Assembly: GCA_020746835.1 (NCBI GenBank)
Contig: JAGPNK010000004.1
Location: 62,001 to 126,000, forward strand
Reading direction: 5' to 3'
From: Stachybotrys elegans
Lineage: Eukaryota; Ascomycota; Sordariomycetes; Hypocreales; Stachybotryaceae
DNA length: 64,000 nt
Below, piece by piece: positions 1 through 10,585 of the stretch; the stretch's first letter is position 1; every line of letters begins with the position of its first letter. The position numbers and the translations under genes were made by a program. A model generated the notes under the pieces. It was given only the letters and a program-made list of their open reading frames with translations, was not told where the DNA came from and searched no databases.

Positions 1-1144
1 TACCCCCTGCAGGAACCAAGCGGCTCCCGGTTAGGGCAACAGGCGGTCGAAAGCGAAGCCCTTCTTTGATGCAAGCGTCCAAAAGCTTCAGGGAATCAAG
101 TTCCCCGTCCAAGTCAACCTCCTTCAACTCCTCGTAAAGCTCGTCGATGAGCGTTTGGTTTTTTGACAGCTCGTAAAAGATGAATGCCAAGGCTGACGAT
201 GTTGTCTCGGTTGCGGCAAGCACCTGGCCTGCCATCTCAGCGCTGAGCTCCGAGTGTGTCCATGTCTGGGTAGGGTATTTGGCATCCTCATCAGTGAATA
301 GCTGGAAGACATTGGGGACATCGTCTTCGGTCCCGGACTTTGAATGGGCTTCAGCTTGTCGGCAAAGCTCGGCACCGAGGTCGTAAAGCTTGTCGCTTGA
401 TTGGACCCGAAATCGAGCGTGGGAGAAGGGACTGTACTGGAGCCATTCGAAAACCCAGGCTGGAAGGCAAAGTCGCCAAACAACCAGAAAGTTATATTCA
501 CCCACAACATGTGGAAAATTCCCAGGCTCGATATCGGTTCCAGAGCCGCCCATGATGACCTGCGAATTCTTGAGAGTGCATATTCTCAAGTGATATACGA
601 TATCCTCAGAACGAGCGCCACCGGACTTAGCCATGTTTTGGACCATGTCTTGGATATTGGTAACGAAGGTGTTGTGCCAGAACTTCATGCACTTGGTCGT
701 AGTTGCGATCATGACCGGATGACGCCGTAGTCGTGCGATGGGATGCTGAGGATAAGTAACGGTCCAGTCGTGGCCACCAACACGCAAAGCCCGGATCGAC
801 TTGGGGGCCGTATCCAGATCCTTCCGCACAAATGTTCTTTCCACGGCTTCGTAATCATTGACAAGAACCATGTTGGGACTGATGCGCACAATAGGACCAT
901 ACTTGGTAAGGAGGTCATCGGCTTGGAACGACAAACGACCTTGCCACCTTTGCCATCGTATCCACAATGAGGATGCCGCGCTGAATCTTGGGCCGGGAAT
1001 ATTGCGTAAAGGGTGAAGTTTGGTGTTGTAAATCATGGATCCAGCTTGTACTAGGACCACGAGGATAGACGCAGCGACGAGGACATGCTGGGCAGACATA
1101 GACAGCATATTTCTCAACACGCTTGGTTGATAATATGCGTCCAT
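1..1144 (-). CDS. cytochrome P450, N-terminal part (runs off the left edge)
   Basis: One open frame runs from an ATG at 1144 down to the window edge, giving 381 codons with no stop. A hydrophobic membrane anchor (about residues 18-36) is followed by the proline-rich hinge NIPGPRF. The I-helix oxygen-activation motif reads AGQVLAATETTSSA (about residue 310), and the K-helix ExxR motif reads EGLR near the edge. The heme-binding cysteine loop must lie outside the window. The protein is therefore an ER-anchored monooxygenase of unknown substrate. Fungal P450s of this architecture often serve secondary metabolism or detoxification, but nothing here identifies the substrate. No intron is needed in the visible part. 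Other P450 subfamilies cannot be separated without the C-terminus. Confidence 0.9.
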   Translation of the reverse strand, partial: MDAYYQPSVLRNMLSMSAQHVLVAASILVVLVQAGSMIYNTKLHPLRNIPGPRFSAASSLWIRWQRWQGRLSFQADDLLTKYGPIVRISPNMVLVNDYEAVERTFVRKDLDTAPKSIRALRVGGHDWTVTYPQHPIARLRRHPVMIATTTKCMKFWHNTFVTNIQDMVQNMAKSGGARSEDIVYHLRICTLKNSQVIMGGSGTDIEPGNFPHVVGEYNFLVVWRLCLPAWVFEWLQYSPFSHARFRVQSSDKLYDLGAELCRQAEAHSKSGTEDDVPNVFQLFTDEDAKYPTQTWTHSELSAEMAGQVLAATETTSSALAFIFYELSKNQTLIDELYEELKEVDLDGELDSLKLLDACIKEGLRFRPPVALTGSRLVPAGG

Positions 1145-3038
1145 TGTCCAGGGTTGAATAAAGCAGGTAGACGTGGCCTCAGGATATAAGTTGGGGGTGT
1201 AAAGATATGGCGAAACATGAATAAGTAGACAAAGCTAGCGACCTATATAGGACATGTGTCTCTGTTACCCTCTCTTTATAGAATACAGCCGAAATAGCCT
1301 ATATCTGCAACCCCTGAGTTGTCGGTAATGTACTCCGTATCCATCACCATATTATCTACCGTACGGGGATTCTAGCCTATAATGGAACTAGTCGAAGTCT
1401 ATTTCACCCCATTTCGAGACACATGATTCAGACAACGGGAAGTTTCGTTTCCCCCTTTGACCCCGCCTCTCGTATAGGACCCTGGTTATTCGGCAGTACA
1501 TCCGGATATGTTATAGCAGCTCCGACTCTCCTAGTGACTAGGGGACTTCCTCAACTGATACATTGGTATAAAGGGACAAGAATAATAATTTCTTTCCAGT
1601 ACGGAGTACTAATTTAGCATTCGTTGAATTCTCGTCGCCAGGCTGCCTGTAGAGCTGTGTACTATGTCGAGCCGCCTCAGTGAATGTCATACCTTGGTGC
1701 AGACGAGGGCGTCCTTGAAATGCGGTGGCTTGTCGACTACGGAGTAGTCCCCCCTAGCCAGGGGTAGATGACTAGTTGGAAATGCCGATGAGGCCCACAA
1801 CCTAACTCTATCCGGAGCATAGACCCGAAAGTGAACGCCTATCTCAATCTAAGCCACCTACTATCGTCTCACCATATCCAACAAATATAGCGTGAAACCT
1901 GTGAGTTCGCCCGTCTTTCACTTCCATGCCAATTTCTGACAAGGTAGGGACATGTGTTTTCCCCAGGACTTATGCTTCTATTCATCAAGGGCCAGCGAGA
2001 CCTGCGAATACACGAATATCTAGCAGGCTGGGTTTGAAGGCATGCCTCCGAAGCAGGCGCACAAGGATACACCAGTTGGGACCCATGACCAGGCAACCCA
2101 ATCCTTGTCCGCCATGGCGGCTCTCCTTGTCGCCTCCGGCAATAGATGCCGAACGCATTCACCCCATGTCGCCGCGGTACATAAGGAATAGTTTTCAGCC
2201 AAGAAAGTAACAGGCACCTGTGCCAATTACCTCCTCTAATCCAAATGTCGAAGTTTAACTGCAACGTGCATCACAAACCACCTGCTAGATTCACGCAATA
2301 CCCGCTCTGAGACCACCCCTGTTGTTGATGCCTCCCCCCCCGCCCTCACAACCATTAGTCCTATGTCCCCGAGGGGGCAAAACACCGAATGACAACCCCG
2401 TGCTGCAAGAGTACGTGGCATGGGGCAAAGTGATTGTCTTCGGCTGCGTAATGTAGCACTGTTTAGCAGAATGAATCTTGTAATAATTGTTAGCTCCTTG
2501 ATAAGGGTACTTGTCACCCTCGCCCACGGACCCCTCCTCGCCCATAGAAGTTGGTGGGCCAGGTTATGGTTAAGTTGACAGTTCGCATCTAGTATTCAAC
2601 CAATGGTGTTTCGGAAAAGACAGTCGTTACATTCCACTTCTTGACTCCAGAAAGCAGATGGCTGCAAGCTCTTGTATCAGAGGGAGTAGAAACGAAGCTT
2701 TAGCTCGGGACGACCTGGGAACCTGTTCAATGTGCTTTCTGCGTAGGACGGCAAGCTGTCTTTGAGGGTGGTGGGAGCTGTAAGCGCAATAACACCTGCT
2801 TACAAGAAATCCTAGGCTACAGAAATTAGTAATTTATGATGGAGCAGGTGCGTGCAGTGAGGAAAAAGAACAATAGTATATGTGAACAATAGTGGCCTTG
2901 CTACCCACAGGACCAAAGAACAGAGTCAAACAATAGAGGGAAGTCAGGCATTCATAGGGTAAGTACTATGACAAAGCAGGTCCAGTGGTTTAGCCTCTAC
3001 AGAATGATAATATATCGACTAAAGCCTTTCAAGCCAAC
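1145..3038. other. intergenic stretch upstream of the P450, with MITE-like element
   Basis: I see no credible gene between the P450 start and the carboxylesterase stop. Open frames at about 1.87-2.55 kb overlap one another on both strands, use non-ATG starts and show no family motif. The notable content is the inverted-repeat element at 1330-1609 and a third TACGGAGTA nonamer at 1738-1746. Confidence 0.6.
1330..1609. mobile_element. candidate MITE with 10-bp terminal inverted repeats and TAAT duplication
   Basis: The 280-bp segment starts with GTACTCCGTA (1330-1339) and ends with its exact reverse complement TACGGAGTAC (1600-1609). The bases just outside are TAAT on both sides (1326-1329 and 1610-1613), as expected of a target-site duplication. 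No coding capacity for a transposase is seen inside, so it would be a non-autonomous element. The inverted match does not extend beyond the 10 bases, so the call rests on the ends and the flanking duplication only. Confidence 0.5.
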
Positions 3039-5177
3039 TCAAGGCATCGGTTCTTCCCAATAGTTTAATGGCTGCCCTAGCACAGAACATTTTTCCGAGT
3101 CGCCAAAAGGCGCCATGAACCCATCCCACTCCAGTATCATCCACTCTGGCTTCTCAGGGTTGACCTTATCCCACTTGCCAACCTCGTGCAACTGGACCAA
3201 TGTCGAGTCGTAACCCCTGGCAATCAGATATGCGTCATCCATATTCGGGTCTCCTGTGCGGACAAAAGACGAGAAGTAGTCGACTATCAGCTGGCTAAAA
3301 TCCTGATCTAGCCCGTCTCTGTCTGGCAGTCCGACGCGTTTGTAGTTGCCAAACATTGTCACCTGAGAACCGCCATGGCATCTGTAATACTCGGCTGTCG
3401 GGTCTCCAAACGGATGCTCAGCCGTTGGAGGCGCACTGCAGTAGGGCGTATTGTTGGGCGGTGGACTGTACGTGCGGTGAAAGTTGAAAAAGTACACCTT
3501 TTCAAAAACGTGGTTCTTGGCACCAGAATAGGTTTGGGCGCGGTCAAGACAGGTGTACATGTTCAGTGTGAGGATGGAGACGGTCGCATTATAGAGTTCT
3601 TCACCCGTCGACTCAGGACTGATGCCAAACAGCGGGAGATTATTGAGGATGGCGTTGGGATCAACTCTAAAGAAGGCCTGGTTCTCGTTCAATATAATCT
3701 TCCAGTAGTCAAAGTTGATGGCTGGCCACGGAATCTGATGGAGAAACGAAAAAAGTCCAGCTTCATCCCGAGTGACACCCGCCAATAGCGGTATATCCTT
3801 TGCGTAACGCGGTCCAGAGCCGTCAAGGGGAAAGGTTGGAGTGACAAGAAACTTTCCGTCAAGAACTAGGTATTTGGAAATGGCCGTGTCGAGGTCGAGA
3901 TTCGCTAGTTGTTGGCCTGGAACGCTGCGAAGACAAGCAACCTCGTCCTCGGCGTCTTGGCAACCAACTAGGTTCAGGACCGTCTTGGTGAAGAAGTTAT
4001 AAGATTGCTCCATAGACCAGAGAATCCCAAACGGCTGCAAGAGACCGCCGTTGCCATCTGATTGCAGGAGAGCACCAGCGTATAAACCTTGGGCCTTGGG
4101 GGAAGACATCAGGTGACGAACCGACACAGCCCCGGAGGACTCGCCCGCAATGGTCACGCGGTCTGGATCGCCACCAAAGGCAGCTATATTTTCTGCCACC
4201 CACGTGAGCGCGCTGATTTGGTCGTTGAGAGCGAGGTTGCCCGTGTGCACGCCATCATTGAACACCATCATACCAAAATTGCCTGCTCGGTGATTGATGG
4301 AGACAGCGACAACGTCGCCTCGAGATGCCATGTTGGTCATGTCCAGGTATGGGTTCTTGCCTGAGCCGTCGACAAAATTTCCGCCGTAGATGTAGAACAG
4401 GACAGGTTTCAGCGCTGTCTTGGAAGGCATCTTTGACGGGAGGTAAGGCGTCCAGATGTTGAGGAAGAGGCAATCGTCGCTAGAATCAATCGAGTTTGGC
4501 TGCAGACAATCGGCTCCAGCCTTCAGCGCCGAAATTGGACCACTCGCGTTGCGCAGCGTGGTTGAGTATTCGAACCGTTTTGGTGTAGGCGCATATCTGA
4601 TGCCGCGAAACTTCCACGCAAAAAAGTCTCGATATCCAGTCATCTGAGAATCGCCAACCTGTTGTGTGATTTGGTATCTTGGCGAAGTATCCTCGAAAGA
4701 AGCGTTTGACACGGGCGCACTCTGTGAGCAGAGGACCGGAAGAGGTATCGAGCACTTGACATAGTGCAACGAGCCGTCAGCCCCCACGGCACGACATTCA
4801 CAGCCGTCTGTTTCTCTTTCTATCCAAAACTTGGCGTCGGCGGCGTGATTGCCTTGGTAGACTTGGTATGCCAGAGATGCTTTGAGACTTGCATAGGATA
4901 TGTTGTTTGCGTTCGACCAAAGTGACTCACTCAGCTGGCCGCAAGCCTCGACAGCAGCGTGGTATGTCTTGGCTTGTTCGATCAGGATGGCACCAGAGCC
5001 TGGAGGCGGGTTGTCTAAATTCTTAGGATTTTGGACAGCTGCTTGCGTGGACTGAAACTTACTCTCTAGATCATTTTGCATCAAAATTGTCAGGCTACCT
5101 CGTTCCTCTGACAAAGCCTTGGCGACTGCAACTTGAGTTCCAAGAATGGCCCATAGAGCCCACGCGATTCCGGCCAT
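3039..5177 (-). CDS. secreted type-B carboxylesterase/lipase (alpha/beta hydrolase)
   Basis: The single-exon gene encodes 712 residues. A hydrophobic signal peptide occupies about the first 20 residues. Then comes a cysteine-bearing N-terminal region of roughly 150 residues, also found in some fungal carboxylesterases, followed by the COesterase fold. The nucleophile elbow is GESSGA. A later acidic residue (in TRDEAGLF) and a histidine (CHGGSQV) fit the Ser-Glu-His triad. The oxyanion stretch IYGGNF is present. Predicted role: extracellular hydrolysis of carboxylic esters, substrate unknown. Length is above the usual 530-600 residues because of the N-terminal extension. No intron interrupts the frame. 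Cholinesterase-like lipase versus feruloyl-type esterase cannot be told from sequence alone. Confidence 0.88.
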   Translation of the reverse strand: MAGIAWALWAILGTQVAVAKALSEERGSLTILMQNDLESKFQSTQAAVQNPKNLDNPPPGSGAILIEQAKTYHAAVEACGQLSESLWSNANNISYASLKASLAYQVYQGNHAADAKFWIERETDGCECRAVGADGSLHYVKCSIPLPVLCSQSAPVSNASFEDTSPRYQITQQVGDSQMTGYRDFFAWKFRGIRYAPTPKRFEYSTTLRNASGPISALKAGADCLQPNSIDSSDDCLFLNIWTPYLPSKMPSKTALKPVLFYIYGGNFVDGSGKNPYLDMTNMASRGDVVAVSINHRAGNFGMMVFNDGVHTGNLALNDQISALTWVAENIAAFGGDPDRVTIAGESSGAVSVRHLMSSPKAQGLYAGALLQSDGNGGLLQPFGILWSMEQSYNFFTKTVLNLVGCQDAEDEVACLRSVPGQQLANLDLDTAISKYLVLDGKFLVTPTFPLDGSGPRYAKDIPLLAGVTRDEAGLFSFLHQIPWPAINFDYWKIILNENQAFFRVDPNAILNNLPLFGISPESTGEELYNATVSILTLNMYTCLDRAQTYSGAKNHVFEKVYFFNFHRTYSPPPNNTPYCSAPPTAEHPFGDPTAEYYRCHGGSQVTMFGNYKRVGLPDRDGLDQDFSQLIVDYFSSFVRTGDPNMDDAYLIARGYDSTLVQLHEVGKWDKVNPEKPEWMILEWDGFMAPFGDSEKCSVLGQPLNYWEEPMP

Positions 5178-6897
5178 CTCTGGTAAAGCATTGGTGACAG
5201 TCGAGGTAGGGAGGCATTGTCCGAGTTGGTCTGTGTCTTTAAGTAGTCATTTGGTGACCCTAGAATGCAGGATGGAGGACGGCGGCAAGCTTTACAACAT
5301 AAACGAAATACGAGCTGACCACTAATACTCTCGCTTGTTGGAACATATGACATGCTTTCTACTTGCGGCTTAGGCTGTTGAGAGTTAGGATTCAGGCTAT
5401 TTGGCTCACGCATGAGCTGGCCATTATCCCTTGTCACTGCAGGCAAGGGACCCAATTAATTGGACAAAGGAAGTGTAAAGGATAATTTATTAATGGTACT
5501 TTGGTGTATCGAGGGTCTGGAACCTTGAGACTGGCGGCAGCCTATCATATCTCGACAAAGGCAGGGCGATGTGAGTCTTCAGGGTTTGTCATCGGTTCTG
5601 CTTCCCAACAGGAGATGTCCTGCTTCATTTTTGTTGTGGCCATTACCCTCACAGCTCCGACCCAAAGTCCATTACGGCTAAATGTTGAATTTCGATAGTG
5701 TTATGGGGTATGTGACCAAGGCGGTGGGATGCGGGAAAAGCCTCCCATCTGTCCGTTCTACTGGCATGTAGGGTAGGGTAGTCAGCAGTCAGCTAGAAAT
5801 AATCGAGTAGAAATCAGTGCCGAGGCCCATAATTGGCATTGAATCTCATGATTGCCGACTGCTGGCCTCTTAATCGAAAAGATGAGGATCAGTCCCGGGA
5901 CTGCATCTAAGGACTATGATCTAGGTGATACTACCGGTCGCCATCAAGACTTTATGTATGGCCTGCTAAATTTGCTGGTCGTATTGGGATGGTGAAAGGG
6001 TTTCCTGGGTCAAGACTACCCGGTTAAGGCATATTGTTATGCGCGCTTTATTAGATATCAAGTAAGTCAATTCAAGCGTCTCTTCAAGTCTTGAGCATTA
6101 GCCTGATGAGAATGGGTCCTTATCAGTGGAACTTGAGGTGAGTTGGGTTAAAGTAGCATGTTGACACTCTGTTGGGCTGCAAATCAGTATGGATAGAGTG
6201 GTGTTACGTTTCACGGAAATGAAGAACACAACGAGTAAAGCCATCGTCATGTTTGTCTGATACTGCCCTGGAGACGTATAGCCTTGACCGGGATAAAACG
6301 TATGTAACGCTTTGTTCACCAGTTAGGGTAATGTCGTTAGGCCAACCTCCTAGAGCGAATTTTGGAATTGTTAACAAGTATGCCATCATATCCAATATCG
6401 GAGGCTATGTTTCATCTAGGTTTGATCCACACAATAAAGGTTGCGGAACTAATATTGGCACAGGGCGCCCAAAGGCGCGGCGGCGTCTTGATATTTTCCC
6501 AAGTAAGCAGACCACGGCTCATCAGTTTCTAATCTAGGGATGGTAGACACAGTAGTTGATGCTCTCTTTGTTATGAGGCATCAAGGGCAGTTGGTTATTA
6601 TTCTTGCTTCTCACGGGAGTAACTTGCGTTGCTAATACCTGCATTTCCTTCATAATGTCAGGACTATATTTAGACATTGTCTGAATACTTATAAAGTTAG
6701 TGTGAGGGTGTCACAGCCTGGTGAAACTGTAGAGAAGACTAAAAAGACAGTCGAAAAGTGCTGAAAGCTGTGAAACAAAGCATAGTAATAGAGACAAAAG
6801 TAAACCATGGTACATAAGCTAAGAAAATTCGACTAGTTTGCCCCCCCTTATCCCTTCATTCTATGACTGCCAGCAATCATAAGAGTCTCTCATCACT
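5178..6897. other. intergenic stretch, no gene seen
   Basis: About 1.7 kb between the esterase start and the next stop codon. It presumably holds the esterase promoter and the 3' region of the nuclease-like gene. Short open frames on both strands lack motifs and typical starts. I see no repeat or RNA gene. Confidence 0.5.
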
Positions 6898-8112
6898 TCA
6901 ATACCTAGGTCTTTCATACCCAGTTGGCCTCTCAGAATACCCAGGTCTCTGCGATAGCGGTGTGAACGGATTCATTTGACCGGTTGGCTCCTTGCGCTGG
7001 CTAGATGTTTGCTGGACTGCCCGGGCATCTCGCGACTTGTTGCGAGGAGCGCCCCCTGAATCGCTGGGCCGTGTCATCCTCCTTGGATCTAGTGTTAACC
7101 CTGACATGCCGAAGTCACCCTGATAAGCCGCCGTTCTGGGTATGCTTTCATGGCGGCCGCTCTGCTTGGTCTGATAATACTGGGAGGAAGAGCCGGTTCT
7201 GTAATGGCGAGGAGACGGGCTGTGATAAGGGTTGCCATCCTCGTCCACCTCCTGATAGTCGGGTCTATGTGAGCCAGTGTGTCTGTCGCTTTTGGATCGA
7301 GGTGTCGTCGGTTGCGCTACTGAAAGAGACTGCAAGTGATTTGTATCTCTCTGCGTAGCGGCGAGGTAAGCCCCTTCGAGAAATCCCAAGAGTGCAAGTC
7401 TCATCTTCGGTCTGTCATGGACAAAAGTGACCCGACACCATTCGCCACCGTCTGACCCGTGCGCCCTCTCCATCACAAGAAGAATCAGCAGGTCCCAGTC
7501 AAACATGGCCACGTACCGGGTCTTCCACCCCTTTGCGTACGCTGTGGCAATCCGTAGAACTTTGTTGGCATTGTCATCGGGCCATGACTGAGCGCTGAAA
7601 TCATTATGCCGTCGAGCATGTTCGTAGTGAGAAAGCCTCGGACGGAAATCATCTTTCTTGAGGGATCCGATTCTTTTGTAGTCCAGAACAGCAAAATGTT
7701 TCACTGATTGTCCATGAGCTGCAAGGTCCCAGACCCTATCCGGACGTCCTGCCTTGTGGCTTGTGGCTTCATTCAAGACCCGGATAGAGGTTTGGTGTGA
7801 AGCAGACAAGACCAGGTCGACAGGGTTCATGAGCTGAGGCGACGATGCGCAGGTGACATCGCCTTCAGTGCGCAAGTATCTTGATGGTTCCCAAGTTGCA
7901 AGCCAGCTATTTGACAGTTGGCCAGAGGAATATGCTCTGCCCAAAGCTGCCCTACCCAGCTGAAGCCATGTATCGATAGGTTCCTCCAAGCAAGTAACGG
8001 GCGCAGTTGGAGATCTACTAAAATCGGTGTCGCTCAGGGAGACTGGGCCTGTGATATTTCTATCACCCCACGGAAGGGCTTCGGCAAAGCTGTCGATGAT
8101 AGAGGTTGCCAT
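6898..8112 (-). CDS. PD-(D/E)XK nuclease-like fungal protein
   Basis: A 404-residue single-exon protein. The N-terminal half looks folded. Around residues 115-147 the spacing E115 ... PD (124-125) ... DYK (144-146), with hydrophobic strands between, matches the PD-(D/E)XK nuclease-like domain common in fungal hypothetical proteins. The last 140 residues are low-complexity and polar (rich in S, R, P, Q, Y) and probably disordered. A DNA- or RNA-cleaving activity is inferred, not shown; many fungal relatives may have lost catalysis. It is divergent from the kinase-like gene at 9215, with 1.1 kb between them. Both domain types occur fused in Crinkler-type proteins, which makes the pairing interesting. 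No signal peptide is seen. Confidence 0.6.
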   Translation of the reverse strand: MATSIIDSFAEALPWGDRNITGPVSLSDTDFSRSPTAPVTCLEEPIDTWLQLGRAALGRAYSSGQLSNSWLATWEPSRYLRTEGDVTCASSPQLMNPVDLVLSASHQTSIRVLNEATSHKAGRPDRVWDLAAHGQSVKHFAVLDYKRIGSLKKDDFRPRLSHYEHARRHNDFSAQSWPDDNANKVLRIATAYAKGWKTRYVAMFDWDLLILLVMERAHGSDGGEWCRVTFVHDRPKMRLALLGFLEGAYLAATQRDTNHLQSLSVAQPTTPRSKSDRHTGSHRPDYQEVDEDGNPYHSPSPRHYRTGSSSQYYQTKQSGRHESIPRTAAYQGDFGMSGLTLDPRRMTRPSDSGGAPRNKSRDARAVQQTSSQRKEPTGQMNPFTPLSQRPGYSERPTGYERPRY

Positions 8113-9214
8113 TTTGCAGTGAATCCGGGAACAAATGCAAAATAATAATAATAATAAAGGATACTGAAAGAGGGAATAATAAGAAATTCAGGAAGAAAAA
8201 GGTAGCTATGAAAGGATGTAGAGTTGAATGTCCTGGTAAATAGAGAGGAATAATCGAGACTGGCAGCGAAGTTGTTATTGATCTGGAAGTTGTAGTTTGA
8301 GAATTGTAGTTATAAGGGCAGCGGGCTGTCCAGCGATTTATACCCATTTTCCACCTGAAGCGAAGACGTGCTGAGCGAAGATACACACCTTTCTTAGGAA
8401 GCCACCCAACTGGCGTAGCGCTGAACTTATGCAGTTGGTTCTTCAAGCATATGGAAGCGGAAAGAGTTGCTCCAGGTCCAGGGTGGCCCACATCGGGCTG
8501 TAGGCTAGGGTCTTGACTAGCATGGCTCTCCAATTTGCCCCAAGCAATATCCAGAAGTCTACGCTTCATACTCGTATCATCCCCTTGTCTTGGTTTCTTA
8601 CATGTTCCATGTTCCTCTTCTTCTTTTTCTCTTTTTCGTGTTACATAATTTACAGATCCGATTCTCAGTAATGACAGTTGGCCAGTCTAGTTGATATGGC
8701 CAGGTATGAGGTGAATGCAGGTCATGTTCTGGGCCGAATAAGCGCGCGCAAGAAAAACGATCCACAAGATCTTCTCCGTAAGCGCCAAACTCCTCAGCCT
8801 TGGCCCATCATCCGAGCACCGTTTAGACGCCGCCGTGGAGTCGGTGGGTCAGGTTCTTTCTTCTGATATGTTCCAGCCCACGAGAGAAACGATGGAGGAG
8901 CTGCTTGTCAGCGGCTACGGATGGATGGATGACGGACCAGGAGGGCAGCTTGTCGTGTTCTGGTACCGACTAAAGTGCGCACAGAACTTTCTACACACAT
9001 CAGCTCAGGAGGCTGTGCATGGTTGGTTGTATTGATTGGATATGAACACTTTTGAGGTGAATCAGGCACCCACACAGGTTACGTCAGCCGACGCTCCATT
9101 TTAATTTCACGGCGCCTCGTGCTCAACAAGAACTTTCCCACCCGTTCACCTTCTCATCGCTCATCGAATCCTCTGTCTGCGCCGACCCAACCCGTCCCTC
9201 GACAGCATCGGATA
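8113..9214. other. divergent intergenic region with AAT microsatellite
   Basis: Shared upstream region of the nuclease-like gene (minus) and the kinase-like gene (plus). It contains an AAT/ATA microsatellite at about 8140-8157 close to the minus-strand start. A minus-strand frame extending upstream to 8569 overlaps the gene start and has no motif, so I treat it as leader sequence. Confidence 0.5.
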
Positions 9215-10330
9215 ATGGAACCTCCAAATAAGTCGTGCGTCTTTACATATGAACCACTCCCTCACGACCCTCGGCGCCCACCTATTCCTTATGTCGCTGG
9301 CTTCGAGACCCTTCTTACAGCACACACTCCTCCACCCCCACTTGGCCCTTACAACACCAAAAGGGGAGAAGGACGTGAAGAGGCATCGGAGGATGAGACC
9401 GAGCACTTCACGCACAGCGAATGGTGCCTAAGACATCCTCCTGAGGGCGCGCTGGTTGTGGATAACCCGTCGCCAAAGGCTATGCGTTTGCTCGAGCAGC
9501 TATCCTGTCCCTGTTGTGCTGGCCCTAAGGTCTTCCGCTGCGTTCTTGGCGATTCCGAGAACAAGACCTTTGCTGCTAAGATTTACGATCCTCTCTACTA
9601 TATGTTTCCAGGTGATGTGTCTTACTGGGCAGACGTGGACTACAGTGTGGAGGCTGGTGCCTATGAAGTCATTCGAGATGCAGGTCTTGATGGCAGGTAC
9701 ACTCCGAAGTATCATGGCTCTTGGGCTATGCAAGTTCCCTTCTCGGCCCAAATAACCCGCACGGTGTGCTTGGTCCTCATGGAAGATCTCAAGGGGGTTA
9801 CAATGCATACATTGCTGCAGAAGAACCTTTATATTCGCATCCCGCCCACCCAACGCCTCGACATCTTGGCCGAAATATTCGAAATATATCGCAAGCTACA
9901 GTTTGCCGGAGTACTCCACCAAGACCTCGCCCCACGCAATATTATTCTTATGAACTTGAACCTCAATCACTATACGCCCCCTCGAGTTGTAGTCTTCGAC
10001 TTTAATATCGCCAGTATATTGAACCGCCCAACGTCTAAGTATCCCAGGGTTCCAGGAACTCGCCCCATGAGCCCTATGTATATGTACTGGATAAGTCCTC
10101 CTACAAACTTTGGTCGCTGGGTCCCAGAACCATATTGCTCACAGCCCGCGACTTGGAGAGGATGGGCATACAAACGCTGGTATCACTCTAAAGAGTTTGG
10201 CGACATTAAAGAGGCGAGGGAGGCTTTCTGCCGTGATCTGGAAGTGGAGTGGCCAATCGAGTTTGCTGAACCTCTTCCTGATGCTCTATCTGATGAAGAG
10301 GATACGCCGAATTATGAAAGTGGCGAATAA
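9215..10330 (+). CDS. atypical protein kinase-like protein
   Basis: From the ATG at 9215 the frame encodes 371 residues without introns. Kinase features visible in order are a candidate ATP-binding lysine (FAAKIYDP), a hinge after VLMEDLKG, the catalytic loop HQDLAPRN (HxDxxxxN pattern) and a metal-binding segment FDFN in place of DFG. The lobes are short and the glycine loop is poorly conserved, as in fungal small-kinase families related to RIO/aminoglycoside kinases. The tail is acidic. Substrate is unknown. The open frame extends a little upstream, but only via a GTG, so I chose the ATG. It is head to head with the PD-(D/E)XK-like gene, suggesting possible co-regulation. Confidence 0.65.
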   Translation: MEPPNKSCVFTYEPLPHDPRRPPIPYVAGFETLLTAHTPPPPLGPYNTKRGEGREEASEDETEHFTHSEWCLRHPPEGALVVDNPSPKAMRLLEQLSCPCCAGPKVFRCVLGDSENKTFAAKIYDPLYYMFPGDVSYWADVDYSVEAGAYEVIRDAGLDGRYTPKYHGSWAMQVPFSAQITRTVCLVLMEDLKGVTMHTLLQKNLYIRIPPTQRLDILAEIFEIYRKLQFAGVLHQDLAPRNIILMNLNLNHYTPPRVVVFDFNIASILNRPTSKYPRVPGTRPMSPMYMYWISPPTNFGRWVPEPYCSQPATWRGWAYKRWYHSKEFGDIKEAREAFCRDLEVEWPIEFAEPLPDALSDEEDTPNYESGE

Positions 10331-10585
10331 GCACTAGAATAGGAATTAACAACAGCCTGACATTGGAATTGGACATATTAATGTTATGAAATTTAAACAC
10401 GTGGCGAAACGGACATGAGTCAATTACAACACGCTGGTGCACCCATCATCAACAGGCTAGATCGGCCTATAACCACAGCATTGCTTCAATCATACATACT
10501 TGACGTCGCGGGAACCATATCAAACACAGAGGTTGGAATAGACTTCTATTTATGATAGCTAGAAAGAAGTCTAGGTTGTTCATCT

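Noticed and set aside
3375..3788. 137-codon plus-strand frame inside the esterase
   Set aside because: Antisense shadow of a long, motif-bearing esterase gene.
8063..8569. 168-codon minus-strand frame overlapping the nuclease-like gene start
   Set aside because: It overlaps the gene's first codons in another frame, contains the AAT microsatellite and has no motif. Treated as leader sequence.
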